Shown here: positions 24,723-35,799 of the stretch, piece by piece | Position numbering within the stretch: the first letter of the stretch is position 1 | Layout: each line of letters starts with the position of its first letter | NCBI GenBank assembly: GCA_009746045.1 | Contig: RPFO01000175.1 | Location: forward strand, 5,231,414 to 5,295,413 | Source: Mesostigma viride | Taxonomy: Eukaryota; Streptophyta; Mesostigmatophyceae; Mesostigmatales; Mesostigmataceae | Direction of reading: 5' to 3' | Length of the DNA: 64,000 nt | Notes under the pieces: generated by a model | Databases searched by the model: none | What the model was told of the DNA's origin: nothing | Seen by the model: only the letters and a program-made list of their open reading frames with translations | Translations under genes and position numbers: made by a program

Positions 24723-27700
24723 CTAAAGACCTCGTTCCATTGATGCACCTGCAGTGGGCTGCCTCTCAGATCTCGCACGCCCCGCAGGCCCTGCTGGTGT
24801 TGCCCCACTTGCTGGCAACCCTGGCCACTTGGCCCAAGACTGTCCTGCATCATTCCATCCCTGCGCCGGAAGTGGGCTGCCCTGCTGCAGGCCTTCCTGC
24901 CCCACTTGACAAATCTGCCTGGAAGGGCAAAGCTGCCCCGCTTGGTGCTGTTGCTGCCCCATTTGGTGGCAAAGCTGATCCACTACCTCTACTACTCGGC
25001 ACCGCCACAATCTCGGCCGCCCGTTTCCGCTTTTCCGTGTGACCCTCCCCGGGCCCCCTTGCAGAAACGGCTGCCCCCCCCCCGTCCCCGTGTCCCCCCC
25101 CCCCTTGTGATTGCGCACGCCATCCCTCTCGATGGCGTACTTTGCGGTGCTGGTGGGCAGCCAGGGGGACTTGTACAGGTGGGCACAGCGCACGCCGTCG
25201 GCCCAGAACAGGATGACGCGGTTGGTGCACGCGTGGGCCCAGCTCTCGCCGAGCGCGGGGACCAGCTTGGACACGTTGTCGTCCGAGACGCGCGTGGTGA
25301 CCTGGGGAGGGGAGCGGGATGAGGAGGGTGAGAAGGTGGGTGAGAAGGCGGGTGAGAGGGAGGGTGAGAAGGCGGGTGAGAAGGCAAGGAGTCGCAAGGC
25401 AGGGAGGGGAGAACACATAAGGAGGCCCTGCATCGGTGTATCCCTAGTATCCATTCTCACTTAATAGGAAGCACACCGGTTCTTGGACTGGAAACGAAAG
25501 AAAAGTCTGTATCCATTTTCATATAAGTAGCAAGCGCGCCAGATCATGGAAACGAAAGAAAAGAAAACAGCCCGCTTCATTTGCCGCACTCATTTTCGCT
25601 GCCTGGATGTAGTTGGGTTCATGAGGGTGACCTGTCACCTTAAAATCGTTGGATAGCTGGGCTCCCAACACTATACATCAATGGCACTACCAAAACACCG
25701 AAACCCAGGAATGTGTTGTGTAGGATTAACTCTGTGGGTCGGCAAGTGTGGGTCAGCGCGTCCAGGCACCGGCAAGCAAGCAACCAAGTCAGTGCAGCCA
25801 GGTCGCATGTCTCCACAAGTGGCACAAACTTTCCCCCAACACTATCAAGCTTCGTGCACAGTGCGCCCGCGTCAACCCCATATGCAGGCATGGCCGTTGC
25901 CATGCCGGCCTGAATGCAAGCGCGCTATACAATCACCTCAACCCTGCCAGAAAACTAACCCTATGTAGATTCCCAAGGCAAGTCAACTCCTCAGGTGGAT
26001 GGTGCTTACATATAGAACTCTATATACAGATGTTTATATGTGGACTTACAGGCGTGCCTCCTTCTCCGACCTGCTGCCCTCCACATCCAAGTGCCCTCGA
26101 AAACCACCTCGTACGTAAAGTGAGTAAGCACTCGTGCAGCACTTGCCTTACAGGATGCGATCCACCCTAAAAACGCAGGTGCTGAGTGTCTGCAATGCAC
26201 TCACCTCACGGGATGGTAGCCACTTCATTTGTCCCACCCCCGGCCCCAGGGCCGTCATCACTCCTCCCGCAACCTTCTTGGTGATACCAGCAAGCTATGC
26301 TTAAACCTTGTATTGGGAATTGAGTATTGAGGATGAGCATTGAACATTGAGAATATATTGACTATTGAGATTGAGTTGTGAGTTTTGAGTACTGACTATT
26401 GAGATTGAGTATTGAGTATTGAGTATTGAGTATTGAGTATTGAGTATTGAGTATTGAGTATTGAGTATTGAGTATTGAGTATTGAGTATTGAGTATTGAG
26501 TATTGAGTATTGAGTATTGAGTATTGAGTATTGAGTATTGAGTATTGAGTATTGAGTATTCAAGTATTGAGGATTGAGGATTGAGGATTGAGTATTGAGT
26601 ATTGAGGATTGAGGATTGAGGATTGAGGATTGAGTATTGAGTATTGAGTATTGAGTATTGAGTATTGAGTATTGAGAATTGAGTATTGAGTATTGAGTAT
26701 TGAGTATTGAGTATTGAGTATTGAGTATTGAGTATTGAGTATTGAGTATTGAGTATTGAGTATTGAGTATTGAGTATTGAGTATTGAGTATTGAGTATTG
26801 AGTATTGAGTAATGAGTGATGAGCATTGAGCATTAAATATTGAGCATTACCTATTGAGCATTGAGCATTGAGTATTGAGCATTGAGTATTGAGTATTGAG
26901 AATTGAGAATTGAGAATTGAGAATTGAGAATTGAGAATTGAGAATTGAGTATTGAGTATTGAGTATTGAGTATTGAGTATTGAGTATTGAGTATTGAGTA
27001 TTGAGTATTGAGTATTGAGTAACTGGGTCAACCCTAGCCAGCACTCGTGTCCCCCCGTGTAATAGAAGTTTGGGCGTGACAGTGTCCTATGAAAAAAAAA
27101 TGGCAGCCAGCCATCCACCCCAAACAGAAATAACAGCCCGTGTGCCGCTGGGCGGGCTGCTCACCATTATACCGAGAACGTCACGTAGCCACAATCACCC
27201 CTATGCTCACTAGTGCCCCCGAGCCCAGTACCCCACCTTTGGCGACGTGCGCATGCTTCTGCTCTGAACGCTTGCCCTCCATCAGACGGTTGTATCCATG
27301 CATGCGTGCGCATGCGCACCCTCCTGCGTGAGATGCATGCTCTAAATGTGCAACGAAATGTACTGTGGTGTAAACGTTTGAAGTGGAATGGTCGAGCACT
27401 CGCATAAATCAGGGCACGCGATGCCCCCTGCCTGTATGACCAAGTGCCCATACTAGTCTTGCGTTGCTACTACATCCTAATCAAAAGCTAATGTAATAGC
27501 ACCAACATTCTTGTGTTGCTACTACATCCTATTCAAAAGCTAACGTGATAGCATCCATATTCTTGAGTTGCTACTACATCCTATTCAAAAGCTAACGTAA
27601 TAGCATCCATATTCTTGTGTTGCTATTACATCCTATTCAAAAGCTAACGTAATAGCATCCATATTCTTGCGTTGCTATTACATCCTATTCAAAAGCTAAC

Positions 27701-29855
27701 GGAATAGCATCCATATTCTTCTACGCTAGTATAGTTGCGCGCGACCACTGGTCCGTCATCGCACAGGGGTGGAAAAAACAAAAATATCAGACACTATGCT
27801 GAAATTTTCTAAAAGTTGGCCCTTGGACCCTACCTACCTAGCACGTAGGCGCTATACCTAGCAAAACCCTGAGGTCCCAAGGGTTAAAGGGGTCGACCTA
27901 GGGAGCAAAATGATTAGCTCCACAAGCTCTTCAGTACAGTACCGTTTGAGCATATTGGTGTATGGCAAAATTCCGGCTTTCTTAAATGGGACGTTGGCCG
28001 GCGCGACGCGATACTGGCACGGCACGGCGCTGGATAGCCGAAGCCTTGTAGTGGTGGCAGACGGCAGCATACTTCCGTGCCTAGGGGCAGCACCATCTTG
28101 CGGGCAACCCCCCCCCCCTCTATGGTACCTGCCAAAATTTTGACTGCAGATTTGGGTTCAGCTCGCCAAGTGCTATCAGTTTGTCCGTCAAACCGTTTCA
28201 AAATTCCGACCATACAGGGAGCTAGCAGAAAATCCAAGTGTTTTGTTGTAAAAAACCCATATCGGCCCGGCACCCTACCTACCTACCCTTTAAGTTAACG
28301 GTTTTTGAGGCTCTGTAACTTCTAACCTAGAGACCCCCTGGGGTTGCGACCAGTGGCAAACATGCTTGTTTTCGCGAGATCTACTCGAATCCAGCATGAT
28401 GTAAATTTTCTTGTTTTTTTCCCCCCCCCCTGCCACCTGGCTGCACGGCCTCATGCCCCCACCACATATAAGCCTCGCCTCTAACTAGTAGTACGGCTAG
28501 ATGGACATAAAATGATAGTGCATACTAGTATCGAAATACTAGCATAATACTAGCATAGTACTAGCATAATACTAGCATAATACTAGCATAAAATGATACG
28601 GCATACTAATATTGAAATACTAGCATAATAACACGGTCACACCAAGGCACATGCCTAGTTCATGCGCGCAACCGCCACCTGGCAGCCCACGGCAAACCAT
28701 CCTCATCGCCTCGTTTCAGAGCCCCTATGCTGCCTCCCTCACCTGGTTCATGAGCGCAACCGCCACCTGGCACCTCTGCGCGAGCGCCAGCAAGCACTGC
28801 GCCATCTGGGCCAGCATGCGGGCGCGCGCAGCCAGGTCGCTGAAACCCTGCCGAAAGTGGAACGTGACACTGTCCACGACGACCAGCTTGACAGCTGGCA
28901 GCTCCTCCAGCAGCTCCCCCAGCGTGTTGATGACCGCCATCTGTTCCACGTAGTCGTTCACGCGCATGTAGTGGATGCGGCGCATCACGCTCTCCCAGGT
29001 GAAGGCCTCGGCCGCGAGGGAAAGCTCGCTGGGGGCAGGATTATTACTTGCATTTGCGGCATTCCTGTTCCTGCTCGAAGCTGAATTATCCGCATCCCCT
29101 GCATTCGCCGCATTAGCGAGATTGTTGTTGTTGCTATTATTAGCGGCAGCACTAGCACCGCTCGTGCTGGCATCCGCGGTGTCGGTGGCCGTGGCAGCCG
29201 CCCCGCCCTCGTGCCCCCTGGCACCAGACGTGTCAGGGACGTTGGCTTCCCCCGGATGCCTCCAGCTTGTCGATGCCGAAGCCATGGCGGGCGCGGCCTC
29301 CTTCTGCTGGCGCTGCTCCGAGTTGAACTGCGCGATGGCCAGAAGTCGCTTGCGAGCCCCCTCGGCCATGTCCCTGAGCCGCTCCACCGAGAAGCTGCCT
29401 TCCGTGTCAATGTACACCGCCTCGCCGCCCACACCCTCGAACACCTTGGGCACTTGCGCGCTGACCGCGAGCTGGATGCCCAGCTGCGTCTTGCCCACGC
29501 CGGGCGCGCCGCAGAATTCCGTCACGTCGCCGGCGACGAGGCCGCCACCGAGGAGATTGTCCAGGGATTGGCAAAATGTCCTCATCTTGGCCGCCTTTTT
29601 TTGGACGCGGAACAGCTCCAGCGCCGAGTGCGCCTCCGTGGCAGGCCCGAATCGATACGCATTCCCGCTGTAAGGGGTCAACCGGAACACGTGGAGGGCT
29701 TCTTCGTGCGTGATCCCTACCTCCCTAGAGAGGGAATCCAACGTCATGTGCCGAAGATCGGAGACATGGTGATAGCCTGCCTCCTTTAGCTTTGCCCGAA
29801 GCGTCGGAGGCAGAGGAAGCGCAGCCACGTCAATACTTGCCCCGTGCCCCTCCAT
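24723..29855 (-). CDS. RAD51C: RAD51C recombinase (RAD51 paralogue)
   Basis: Exon 1 is 28743-29855; exon 2 starts at 25301. The first in-frame ATG is 29855; the frame is open above it to a TAG but has no other ATG. The N-terminal helix-hairpin domain (LRAKLKEAGY, SREVGITHEEAL) is followed by Walker A GAPGVGKT (residues ~116-123), DTEGSF and Walker B LVVVD (~324-328). Exon 2 joins after ALMNQ and gives VPALGESWAHACTNRVIL and LYKSP, diagnostic of RAD51C. A ~97-residue Ala/Asn/Ser-rich insertion (~181-277) interrupts the ATPase core before FTWESVMRRIHY. The C-terminus is uncertain. The frame stays open to 24723, but the expected basic tail (EKRKRAAE) lies in another frame past two G-runs, ending near 24766; this suggests a small intron or a homopolymer indel. 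RAD51C acts in homologous recombination repair and meiosis as part of RAD51-paralogue complexes in the nucleus. Confidence 0.93.
25316..25390. repeat. GGTGAGAAGGCG short tandem repeat
   Basis: About six copies of a 12-base unit lie right before the RAD51C exon 2 acceptor. Read on the minus strand they form a pyrimidine-rich (CTCACC-CTTCTCACC) tract that may serve as the polypyrimidine tract. Confidence 0.8.
26326..27020. repeat. TATTGAG heptamer satellite
   Basis: Close to 700 bases of tandem TATTGAG units with interspersed variant blocks (GATTGAG, AATTGAG, CATTGAG). The variants are clustered, suggesting local expansion of variant units. It lies in the single RAD51C intron. Confidence 0.97.
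27456..27722. repeat. 52-bp minisatellite
   Basis: About five copies of a 52-base unit with the core TACATCCTATTCAAAAGCTA. It lies in the RAD51C intron. Confidence 0.93.
28525..28630. repeat. ACTAGCATAAT 11-mer repeat
   Basis: Six or more copies of ACTAGCATAAT or variants, in two blocks, near the 5' end of the RAD51C intron. Confidence 0.85.
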
Positions 29856-30347
29856 GCCGACAACCTGGCCAGAATAGGTGCTCTTTTCCCCGCTGTCCAA
29901 TGATTTCGTTGTACTGCATAGTATGCCAGACCCGAAGCACCTTAGGCAATCTGTGTGAAACTACCCAGCATTGCCCAAAAGGATCGGGGCAGTGCTGGTA
30001 CTCAGGGTAACGGCTACCGCCCCGTCGCTAGCCGTAGCCTTATCGGGCACAAGGCATACCAGCTCGATTTCGTCTAGCATCGGTCCATCTCCTCAGCGAA
30101 ACGATAGACAATTTCAATGCCGGGAGTCCATATATATATATTTGTCAAAGGCACCGCACGTCATCCTAGCCTCAACAAAACAGGCCTTTCACTCGTCAGC
30201 AGGATGTACTTGAACATTGGTGGTCACGTCCCACCTACTGCATGCAGCTCGAGTCGACACTGCAGGTGAATTCAGTGCGCAGGCCATGGCCAGGTGGCGC
30301 GTGCTTGTTGAAAGGCAGCTTTCCCGCCTTTTGCGGGCATCAGCGAG

Positions 30348-30381
<34 letters not shown>

Positions 30382-30851
30382 GTGGGCGGTTCCGCTTACG
30401 GTGTTGTTGTTGTTGTTGTTGCCCACGCCGCACATGGGCAGCAGCGAGGATGTACTAGAGCAGGTACATGTGGCAGGCAAACATCATTTAGTACTGCATA
30501 CTAGATAGAAACTCTATGTTCAATCTCCTGAAAAATGGACACTTGTCATGCACGTGAGTGCTTGAAACATGCGAGTGAAACTAGTCATGCGACTGTGTTC
30601 AGTGTGTTGAGTGTTCATGATTGATGATGCGTTTAGGCCTTGAGCACTTCGGGCTGGTGGAGATCGGCGATTCGGCAAGTTTTGAGAGGGAACAGGAATA
30701 ATAATCAAGTTACTTGGCACAAAGCACCTTGGCGACTTTGGTTGACATCCTATCTTTATGCCCCGCCAGAAGGCATATCGAGCAATTTGGCTGTACTGCC
30801 TTGCTCTTTTCGGTTTGTATAACCCGTCCCCCAACTGTAGCATCTTCCCCA
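29856..30851. promoter_or_regulatory. Shared upstream region of RAD51C and the coiled-coil gene
   Basis: The ATGs of two divergent genes are about 1 kb apart, so this interval must hold both promoters and 5' UTRs. It contains a (GTT)n run at 30346-30422, interrupted once. A TATATATATA stretch is at ~30131. No defined factor site could be assigned. Confidence 0.5.
30346..30422. repeat. (GTT)n microsatellite
   Basis: Two GTT blocks separated by about 25 bases of unique sequence, in the shared upstream region. Confidence 0.95.
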
Positions 30852-32720
30852 ATGGTTAGGGGGAAACGCCAGCCTGCTGCTCCAGATGAAGCTCAAGCGG
30901 CCGGGGTTTCCGCAAAAAAGAAAGCGAAGGGTAGTGCGAAGAAAGCCAGTTTGAACGATAGCCCGGACTTGGATGCGATTCCAGAGGTTCCTTTGCCCAG
31001 CCCCGGGCGTGCGGAAGATACAACTCCGGCCGAGCCGAAGCTTCAGGCGAGAACAGCGGGAAACACCAAGTCCGATGAGTTGGCTACCCTCAAGTCGCTT
31101 GCGGCTGAACAACTGCGACATCTAGAAGCAGAGGTCAAGGAAGTTAACCAAGCCGCGATTGGCCGGATTGAGAAGAAAGCGGTGAAGCTTCGGAAGAAAT
31201 ATGCGGTGCGAAAGTGTAGGGTTTAGAGAACTAGGATCCGGCAAGCTGCGTGTATTGGCATGTCGTGTTCTGCTTTGCAGCTCCGTTCTTAGGGCGCGTG
31301 GACGCTCGCTTACTATTTTCATGTATGGAGTCCTCGCCGGTAGTTGTCTCTTTTTTGTTTCCCGTGTGTGGTAGGTGTTGCTCGGTCGCTCCTTGCCTGC
31401 TCTCTGACGCAACTGTTTTCAGTGCTTGACGTGTGGTTTGCGTCAGGAGGACGTAGCCAAGGTGAAAACGGACGCCGAGGAGGTGCAGAAAGCGTTCTCA
31501 GCATTTGAATCCACTTATCAGGGACAGTTGAAGAGTGTTAAGGTAAATACAGGCCAGGTTCATTTGGTTGTGCGATAATGCAACATGCCTGCAGGCTTTG
31601 CACGCGCTTTCTTGAATTTCTGGCAATTTTTTCGTTTATAAATAATGCTTGGGCGTTCCTCTGAATGCAGCTGTAAGTTTTTCGATTGACTACCTGTCTT
31701 GAGCCAGGTCTCTGAGTTGTATAACATGTTCCAACTCCATTTTGCCCACTTTTGCCCTCTTTTTTTTTTTTTTTTTTCCTTACCACCATGTCCAAGCGCA
31801 GGCCAAGCTGAGTGCAGCCATGAAGAAGAGGGCGACCCAGCTTGGTAGGCTATTAACACAAGCATGTGGGAATAGTCATGTTGTGATCATGCCTTGCATA
31901 GCGGTATGTCATCACAGTGTGCAAGGAAATATGATCCAGTGCATCTTTGGTCAGTCAAATGCATTACTAGGAATTCATTCGCTTATTCGTCCATCATGTG
32001 CTCCTGTTGGGGAGTCTTGGAGGACAATAATTCAAAGGATTATTGTGGTTTCTAAGATCCCTGATCTTTACACATGCAGCAAGAAGGGGGCAGCTAGAGA
32101 CACCCATCCTTCTCTCACTGCCTGCATAGCAGGCAAGCCACAGGTGTAATCATCATGGCCAGACTAACTCCGTGTGGCTTTTGTTGATTAAGTGAGTACT
32201 TGCGTGTCATGCGCATCATTGGGGATGCCACGGAGTACTATGCTAATCTCATTAGAAAGCTAGTAATTGCGCGTGCACGAAAGTTACAAATATCGTCTGC
32301 ATCATGCCCCAACCATACAGTCACTAGAGGGATGGTCCGGATTCTCCCGATCTCTGGGCTGCGCTGGTTGTCTCCTTGATATAGTCACTAGAGGGGGTTA
32401 TAATCCTCATCTGAGCTGTCCTCTACTGTTTGTTGATTAACAGGACTACATATACTTGACTATCATTAGTTGATTAACTAATGATCATCCTCACTCGCTA
32501 GGGGTGTCAGGCATCTACTGTTGTGGGTGCAACAAGACCCCTTGTCAACTAGGAATACGTTTGACTAAAAATGCCCTTTTTACATGTGGTCGCGTGGGTT
32601 CCACTTTTGTGCTTGCATACGCACCTCCCATTTTTCCGCTTTGCAGATCTGCTGATCCAGCAAGTGTCCAAGAATGTGGACGAGATGTCCACCGGGTTGG
32701 CCAAGCACGTGCCGGCGTGA
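30852..32720 (+). CDS. Small basic coiled-coil protein, function unknown
   Basis: Four exons: 30852-31205, 31447-31542, 31802-31844 and 32647-32720 (TGA at 32718-32720). All introns are GT-AG, phases are consistent, and 188 residues are encoded. The first ~60 residues are basic and low in complexity (MVRGKRQPAAP, VSAKKKAKGSAKKAS), suggesting a nuclear or nucleic-acid-binding protein. From SDELATLKSLAAEQ to the end it is almost wholly helical, with coiled-coil heptads (IEKKAVKLRKKYA, AKLSAAMKKRATQLDLL). No catalytic motif is visible. The layout (basic Pro/Ser tail, then a single coiled coil) recalls SYCP3/Cor1-type chromosome-axis proteins, and the neighbour is RAD51C, but I see no diagnostic match; this is speculation. 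The splice structure makes the gene itself fairly secure. Confidence 0.72.
32332..32386 (+). repeat. Dispersed ~45-bp repeat, copy 1
   Basis: The word beginning GGTCCGGATTCTCCCGAT and ending GCTGGTTGTCTCCTTGA also occurs at 53231-53281, and its second half at 36597-36621. The copies are nearly identical and lie in unrelated surroundings. Confidence 0.8.
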
Positions 32721-33490
32721 GCTAGCTCATGCCTCGAGGCAATTATATGATCATGTGATTGTATTAGGTTGCCATGTACCCACCACGTCACATGCATGGT
32801 GTGAGCTGTCAGCTGTAGGCTTAGTAGCGGCACGTGGGCCACCAGCCATTACACATCTGTCACATCTGCATCCTCTAAATGAGTGGAGAAATTCACCGAA
32901 ATGATGACATGCTTGTTGAAGAACTTGTTACAAAGCCGGGCCAGCATAGCCTGGTGCAACCTATTGGATACTGCTATAAGTATACACGGTTGCTGCATAG
33001 CGCGGACGGAATAGCCATGCCTTGATCATGCATGCCTATATGGCCTAGCCCGTAGCCCAACCGATACCAGCCAGCATCGCTATTATATGTACTCACCTCC
33101 ATAACTTATCATTCTCAATGAATATATGTACCACCTAGCACTGCATGCACTTCAATGTTTGCTCATGCACGTCTCCATATAGTCATGCAATGCTAATTAA
33201 AATTAAATTAATTAAATTATAGCAAGACTCCGTGGGGAGATCATGTAGCATGTATTCCCTTGCGTGATGGATGGGGGTGAGCGAAGCCGCGAAACCTAAC
33301 TAAGCTAACTCTAAGCTAATCTAGAAGGCGCTTTGCTGAGTAGAGTAGTTAGGATTTTCTATAGATTATTAGCAATACTCATGCAGAGGTCTAACTACGA
33401 GCCACGAGCCACGAGCTAGGTAGCCATGCATGGCTGACGGCAGCTAGCTCATAACTTTCACGTTTGGGCACCAAATTCGGTTGTGAATAT
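32721..33490. other. AT-richer flank with a dispersed-repeat copy
   Basis: No coding signal. It holds short words rich in GCTAGC/CATGCA and ends with a dispersed-repeat copy at 33225-33290 listed separately. Confidence 0.5.
33225..33290 (+). repeat. Dispersed repeat family R, copy 1
   Basis: The block GACTCCGT-GGGGAGATCATGTAGCA-(T/C)GTATTCCCTTGC recurs at 52090-52145 in the same orientation, at 36750-37110 in reverse (interrupted by an inserted element), and in diverged form at 35125-35195 and 55630-55690. An AT-rich AATTAAT stretch sits on the same side in most copies. It may be part of a retrotransposon end. Confidence 0.75.
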
Positions 33491-33496
33491 CACAAA

Positions 33497-34692
33497 TTAT
33501 CGCTTCGTCTTTCTAAGACGCACACGCTGATATAATTTCCCGAAGCTCTTACGCAATATATGGCGAGCAAACGCTCCTCCGCGCAACGCAGCCTGGCGGC
33601 TGCGCTCAGCTAGCCCTGAAAATACGTCTGCAGCTCCGGCTGCAGCTCCGCGGGGTCCGGAAGACAGCGGTGACACTAGTCGCGCACTGGTGGTTGCACA
33701 GCCCTCCCCCGGGCTTGCCTCGCCATCGATCTGCTGCCTCGCCATCGATCGGCTGTCAGAGCCCAAGCGCAGTCGCACTGGCGAACCTAGCTGGTCCGAG
33801 AATCGAGATCGCCTTTGACATCAACGCCTATGGCTACTGGAACCAAAGCCCGTCAGCCTTCACGGAAGATGTGTTTTTCGGCACTCACGCTTCGCTTGTT
33901 GACCTGTGCTCGCACCTCTGACATCTCCCACAACCGCGGCCGCTGGCCAAATGGCCTTCTTTGCAACACCGCTGACAATCTCCCGCGTGTTCTCCGCCTG
34001 AATCGGCCCCAGCTCCAGCGCCTCGCCCTCTGCTCCCTCCTCCAGTGTACAGGCATACGGCGTATAATACGCCGTACGATGCGTATTATACTCCATTAAC
34101 GCAAGATTTGCGTATGAAAATGGGCAAAAAAATACGCACGGCGTATTTTTTGCGTATTTTTTTTGCGTACGAACCGTGTTCGAAGTAGCTTCTGGCATCA
34201 TTAGGACGGCACGTGGAGCCGGAACTAGACTGAGGCGACCTGTAACTCCGTGCGACAAATAAACGGTTAACGGGCATGCAGGTGCCAAGCTGCCCGTGTA
34301 CGACTGTACGTTTTTACGTGCATTATTGCTGCGTGTCGGACTAGGGTCTAGGAGACGAAGGACGAGCAAACTAGGTAACGAATCTTGAACACAAAGAAAA
34401 CATGCCTGATGATTGGTCAGAATGTTGAGGAACCCCCTGAACCATTAAAAAAACTGCATTTTCAAGAGTCACCGTACGATTTGCGTATAATACCCCGTAC
34501 GAGCGTATTATACCCAATACCCATGGGCCCCGTACGATTGCGTATGCATGCCTGTACACTGCCCTCCTCGGGCGCACCGAGAGCCGGGGGGAAACCGGTA
34601 TACTGTCGAGGGGGGACGTCATCCGCGTCGACCACAAGCCCTGCAGCAGGCGCCCGGCCTGCCACCCGGCCAGCAACCTCGAAGTCTAGGGA
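33497..34692 (-). pseudogene. Unidentified gene interrupted by an hAT-type element
   Basis: Three coding-like minus-strand segments. The upstream one starts after a CCCTAG acceptor near 34690 and reads DFEVAGRVAGRAPAAGLVVD up to 34562. The next, 34044 down to about 33925, continues GAEGEALELGPIQAENTREI. A third, about 33780 to 33497, ends in an Arg/Lys-rich tail (RHILRKSFGKLYQRVRLRKT) and a stop. The first two are one frame split by the element at 34045-34561: both sides read the duplicated target in the same phase. Unspliced, the insertion brings in-frame stops. I do not recognise the protein. It may be a gene disrupted on this haplotype, or the element may be removed as an intron. Confidence 0.5.
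34045..34561. mobile_element. Non-autonomous hAT-type element (517 bp)
   Basis: It begins CAGTGTACAGGCAT and ends ATGCCTGTACACTG, perfect 14-base terminal inverted repeats with the CAG-G signature of hAT ends. It is flanked by an exact 8-bp target duplication, CCCTCCTC (34037-34044 and 34562-34569), the length typical of hAT transposition. The subterminal regions are packed with GCGTATAATACGC and CGTACG words on both strands. It has no transposase frame. The perfect duplication and ends suggest recent insertion. Confidence 0.93.
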
Positions 34693-34904
34693 ATGTATCA
34701 CAGTAGTGTAGATTAGTCAGGCTTAGCCTAGCTATAGCTAGGACGTGGCCTACGCGCATGTGTGCCCATAATGGCGGCCCTCGCTCGATCCCCATGGATG
34801 ATGCCTTAATAATAAGAATTTAGCCAAGCTATGCCTATAATATGGGACCCCCCATGGCTGCTGCATTAAGAATTTAGCCAATTAAGCTCTGCCTGTATGC
34901 AGAG

Positions 34905-35200
34905 AGTCACTCTCTGATGAGAAGCCATGCCCTAGCTTTTGTATAGCCATGATGATCTTCCACCCCAGGCATGCCAGGCCCCTTCAGTGCACGCTCTGAG
35001 AGATCATGGTGGTGCACGTGCACTACTTGGTGCACCTAGAGCAGGTGTAGTTTACACCCTATACCCTTGCAGGAAGTATAGCCCAGATCGAATGTATTAA
35101 AAACCATGGATATATTATGCCCCTTCTCAGGGATATGTGCTACATGTACTCCCAACGGAGTTATATTCCTAATTAATTACTTAATTAATTGATTAACTGA
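34905..35200. repeat. Dispersed repeat, inverted relative to 55620-55870
   Basis: Matches the reverse complement of 55620-55870 through several blocks: GAAGCCATGCCCTAGC-like, GATGATCTTCCACCCC, a GTGCACCT/AGTTTACACCC stretch, GAATGTATTAAAAACCAT, and GCCCCTTCTCAGGGATATGTG, ending in AT-rich TTAATTAATT. The blocks keep their order and spacing, so both derive from one element. Confidence 0.8.
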
Positions 35201-35269
35201 TATGCACAGTTCAAGATTATTTGCGCCCATAGTGGATGCTGGATAGTTTGTTCAGTCGTGTCCAATTGC

Positions 35270-35410
35270 ACCTGTGGCATGCATGCCAGTGGCATGAGGG
35301 ATGGGGGGGTACGTCTCTGCCCCCTCAATCCCTGCTGTGCACACACAACAACAGCACTTTGGTGCTTTTTTGAAAAGCACTTTGGTGCTCCGTGACTCCC
35401 CAAGTACGGC
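35270..35410 (+). repeat. Dispersed repeat, direct copy of 36425-36540
   Basis: It shares, in order, GTGGCATG, GTCTCTGCCC, TGTGCACACACA, AGCACTTNGTTGCT-like and CTCCGTGACTCCCCAA with 36425-36540. The copies flank the L1 ORF1p-like fragment. Confidence 0.75.
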
Positions 35411-35799
35411 AGCACAATTATTCAATACACGGTTGACTTCTAGACACTACGGGGAGAGATCGGCCGGAGCTCACAGGCGTCCCGACCTCACGACGTACGT
35501 ATGTTGGGAGAACAGGCCATGCACGCCATTTGAATGCTGCATGTACGTCTCGATCTAGCTGCGTCAAGGTGCAGGCCTGCATACTCACTTATATAAATGA
35601 GATCGACAACTCCGCACATATCAAGGAGACTCCGCACATATTCTGATCCGCACATATAACCATGCAAAACATGGCACCTGAGGTTGCCCATATTAAGTTT
35701 GAACAGGTTGCCCGTATGGATCGATGCAACTCTTATAGCGGATGCAGCTAGGTAGCTAGCTAGAGCGGCAACCTCAGCAAGTGGGCAAACACGTACATA

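Noticed and set aside
26396-27118. 240-codon SILNTQY repeat frame
   Set aside because: Translation of the TATTGAG heptamer satellite inside the RAD51C intron.
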